Shown piece by piece: positions 40,397-40,437 of a DNA stretch of 40,437 bases. The notes below the pieces were generated by a model. The model saw only the letters and a list, made by a program, of their open reading frames with translations, did not search any database and had not been told where the DNA came from. Source of the DNA: Burkholderia sp. Ax-1719. GTDB lineage: Bacteria; Pseudomonadota; Gammaproteobacteria; Burkholderiales; Burkholderiaceae. Every line of letters starts with the position of its first letter. The first letter of the stretch is position 1. A program made the translations under genes and the position numbers. The stretch is taken from NCBI RefSeq assembly GCF_011753055.1, contig NZ_VWWJ01000045.1:1-40437 (forward strand). Reading direction: 5' to 3'.

Positions 40397-40437
40397 AACG
40401 GCACTGGAAGCACCGGAAGCGGCATGCCTGGCATGCC

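Noticed and set aside
1..40437. CRISPR arrays, tRNA, rRNA, integrase or transposase genes
   Set aside because: No regularly spaced repeats, cloverleaf, rRNA sequence or DDE/tyrosine recombinase motifs were seen by eye, including around the island at 22.4-26.7 kb.

Overview
The window looks like a chromosomal segment of a Burkholderiaceae soil or plant-associated bacterium (Paraburkholderia, Caballeronia or Burkholderia type). This is inferred from the high GC content, the catBCA-benABCD arrangement, two trimeric porins of the type common in that family, many LysR regulators and a Gcd-type PQQ dehydrogenase. No rRNA, tRNA, CRISPR array, integrase or transposase was recognised.

Layout. (1) 1-3.5 kb: polyamine uptake and catabolism. 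A PotF-type binding protein and the start of its ABC ATPase run leftwards. A spermidine/putrescine-type class III aminotransferase runs rightwards. Between them lies a 56-codon remnant that reads as a glutamine synthetase (PuuA-like) with its middle removed in frame. (2) 3.8-11.7 kb: a probable catabolic module of unknown substrate: flavin monooxygenase, RidA-like protein, DUF1028 protein, ArgE-like deacetylase, a LysR regulator, aldehyde dehydrogenase and an NCS1 permease. (3) 11.9-19.2 kb: the complete benzoate-to-3-oxoadipate-enol-lactone route, catBCA then benABCD, with a BenM/CatM-type LysR gene convergent to it. A perfect ATAC-N7-GTAT operator lies upstream of catB. (4) 19.3-21.9 kb: a MarR regulator with an 11-bp-arm palindrome, an M20D amidohydrolase that could release benzoate from an N-benzoyl conjugate, and a TRIC-family membrane protein.

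(5) 21.95-27.9 kb: an ancestral pair, MHS-family transporter followed by isochorismatase-like hydrolase, has been split by an insertion of about 4 kb. The insertion carries a 994-residue cell-wall-lytic protein (split M23-like domain, SH3-like segment, C-terminal DUF3380 N-acetylmuramidase). Two bases downstream is an AT-rich gene for a small secreted protein. This resembles a type VI secretion effector with a periplasmic immunity protein, although no T6SS structural gene is in the window. The island is bounded by imperfect direct repeats of about 180 bp, each containing the 3' end of the transporter gene and the 5' end of the hydrolase gene. I consider this the most interesting structure in the window.

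(6) 27.9-37.6 kb: a BON-domain periplasmic protein, a porin, a second M20D amidohydrolase with a divergent LysR, an MFS transporter with an M81 (MlrC-like) metallopeptidase and another LysR, then a second porin. (7) 37.8-40.3 kb: a membrane-bound PQQ glucose dehydrogenase with an unusual alanine-rich insertion of about 65 residues in its periplasmic domain. All calls come from reading the sequence and from remembered family motifs; no database search was run.
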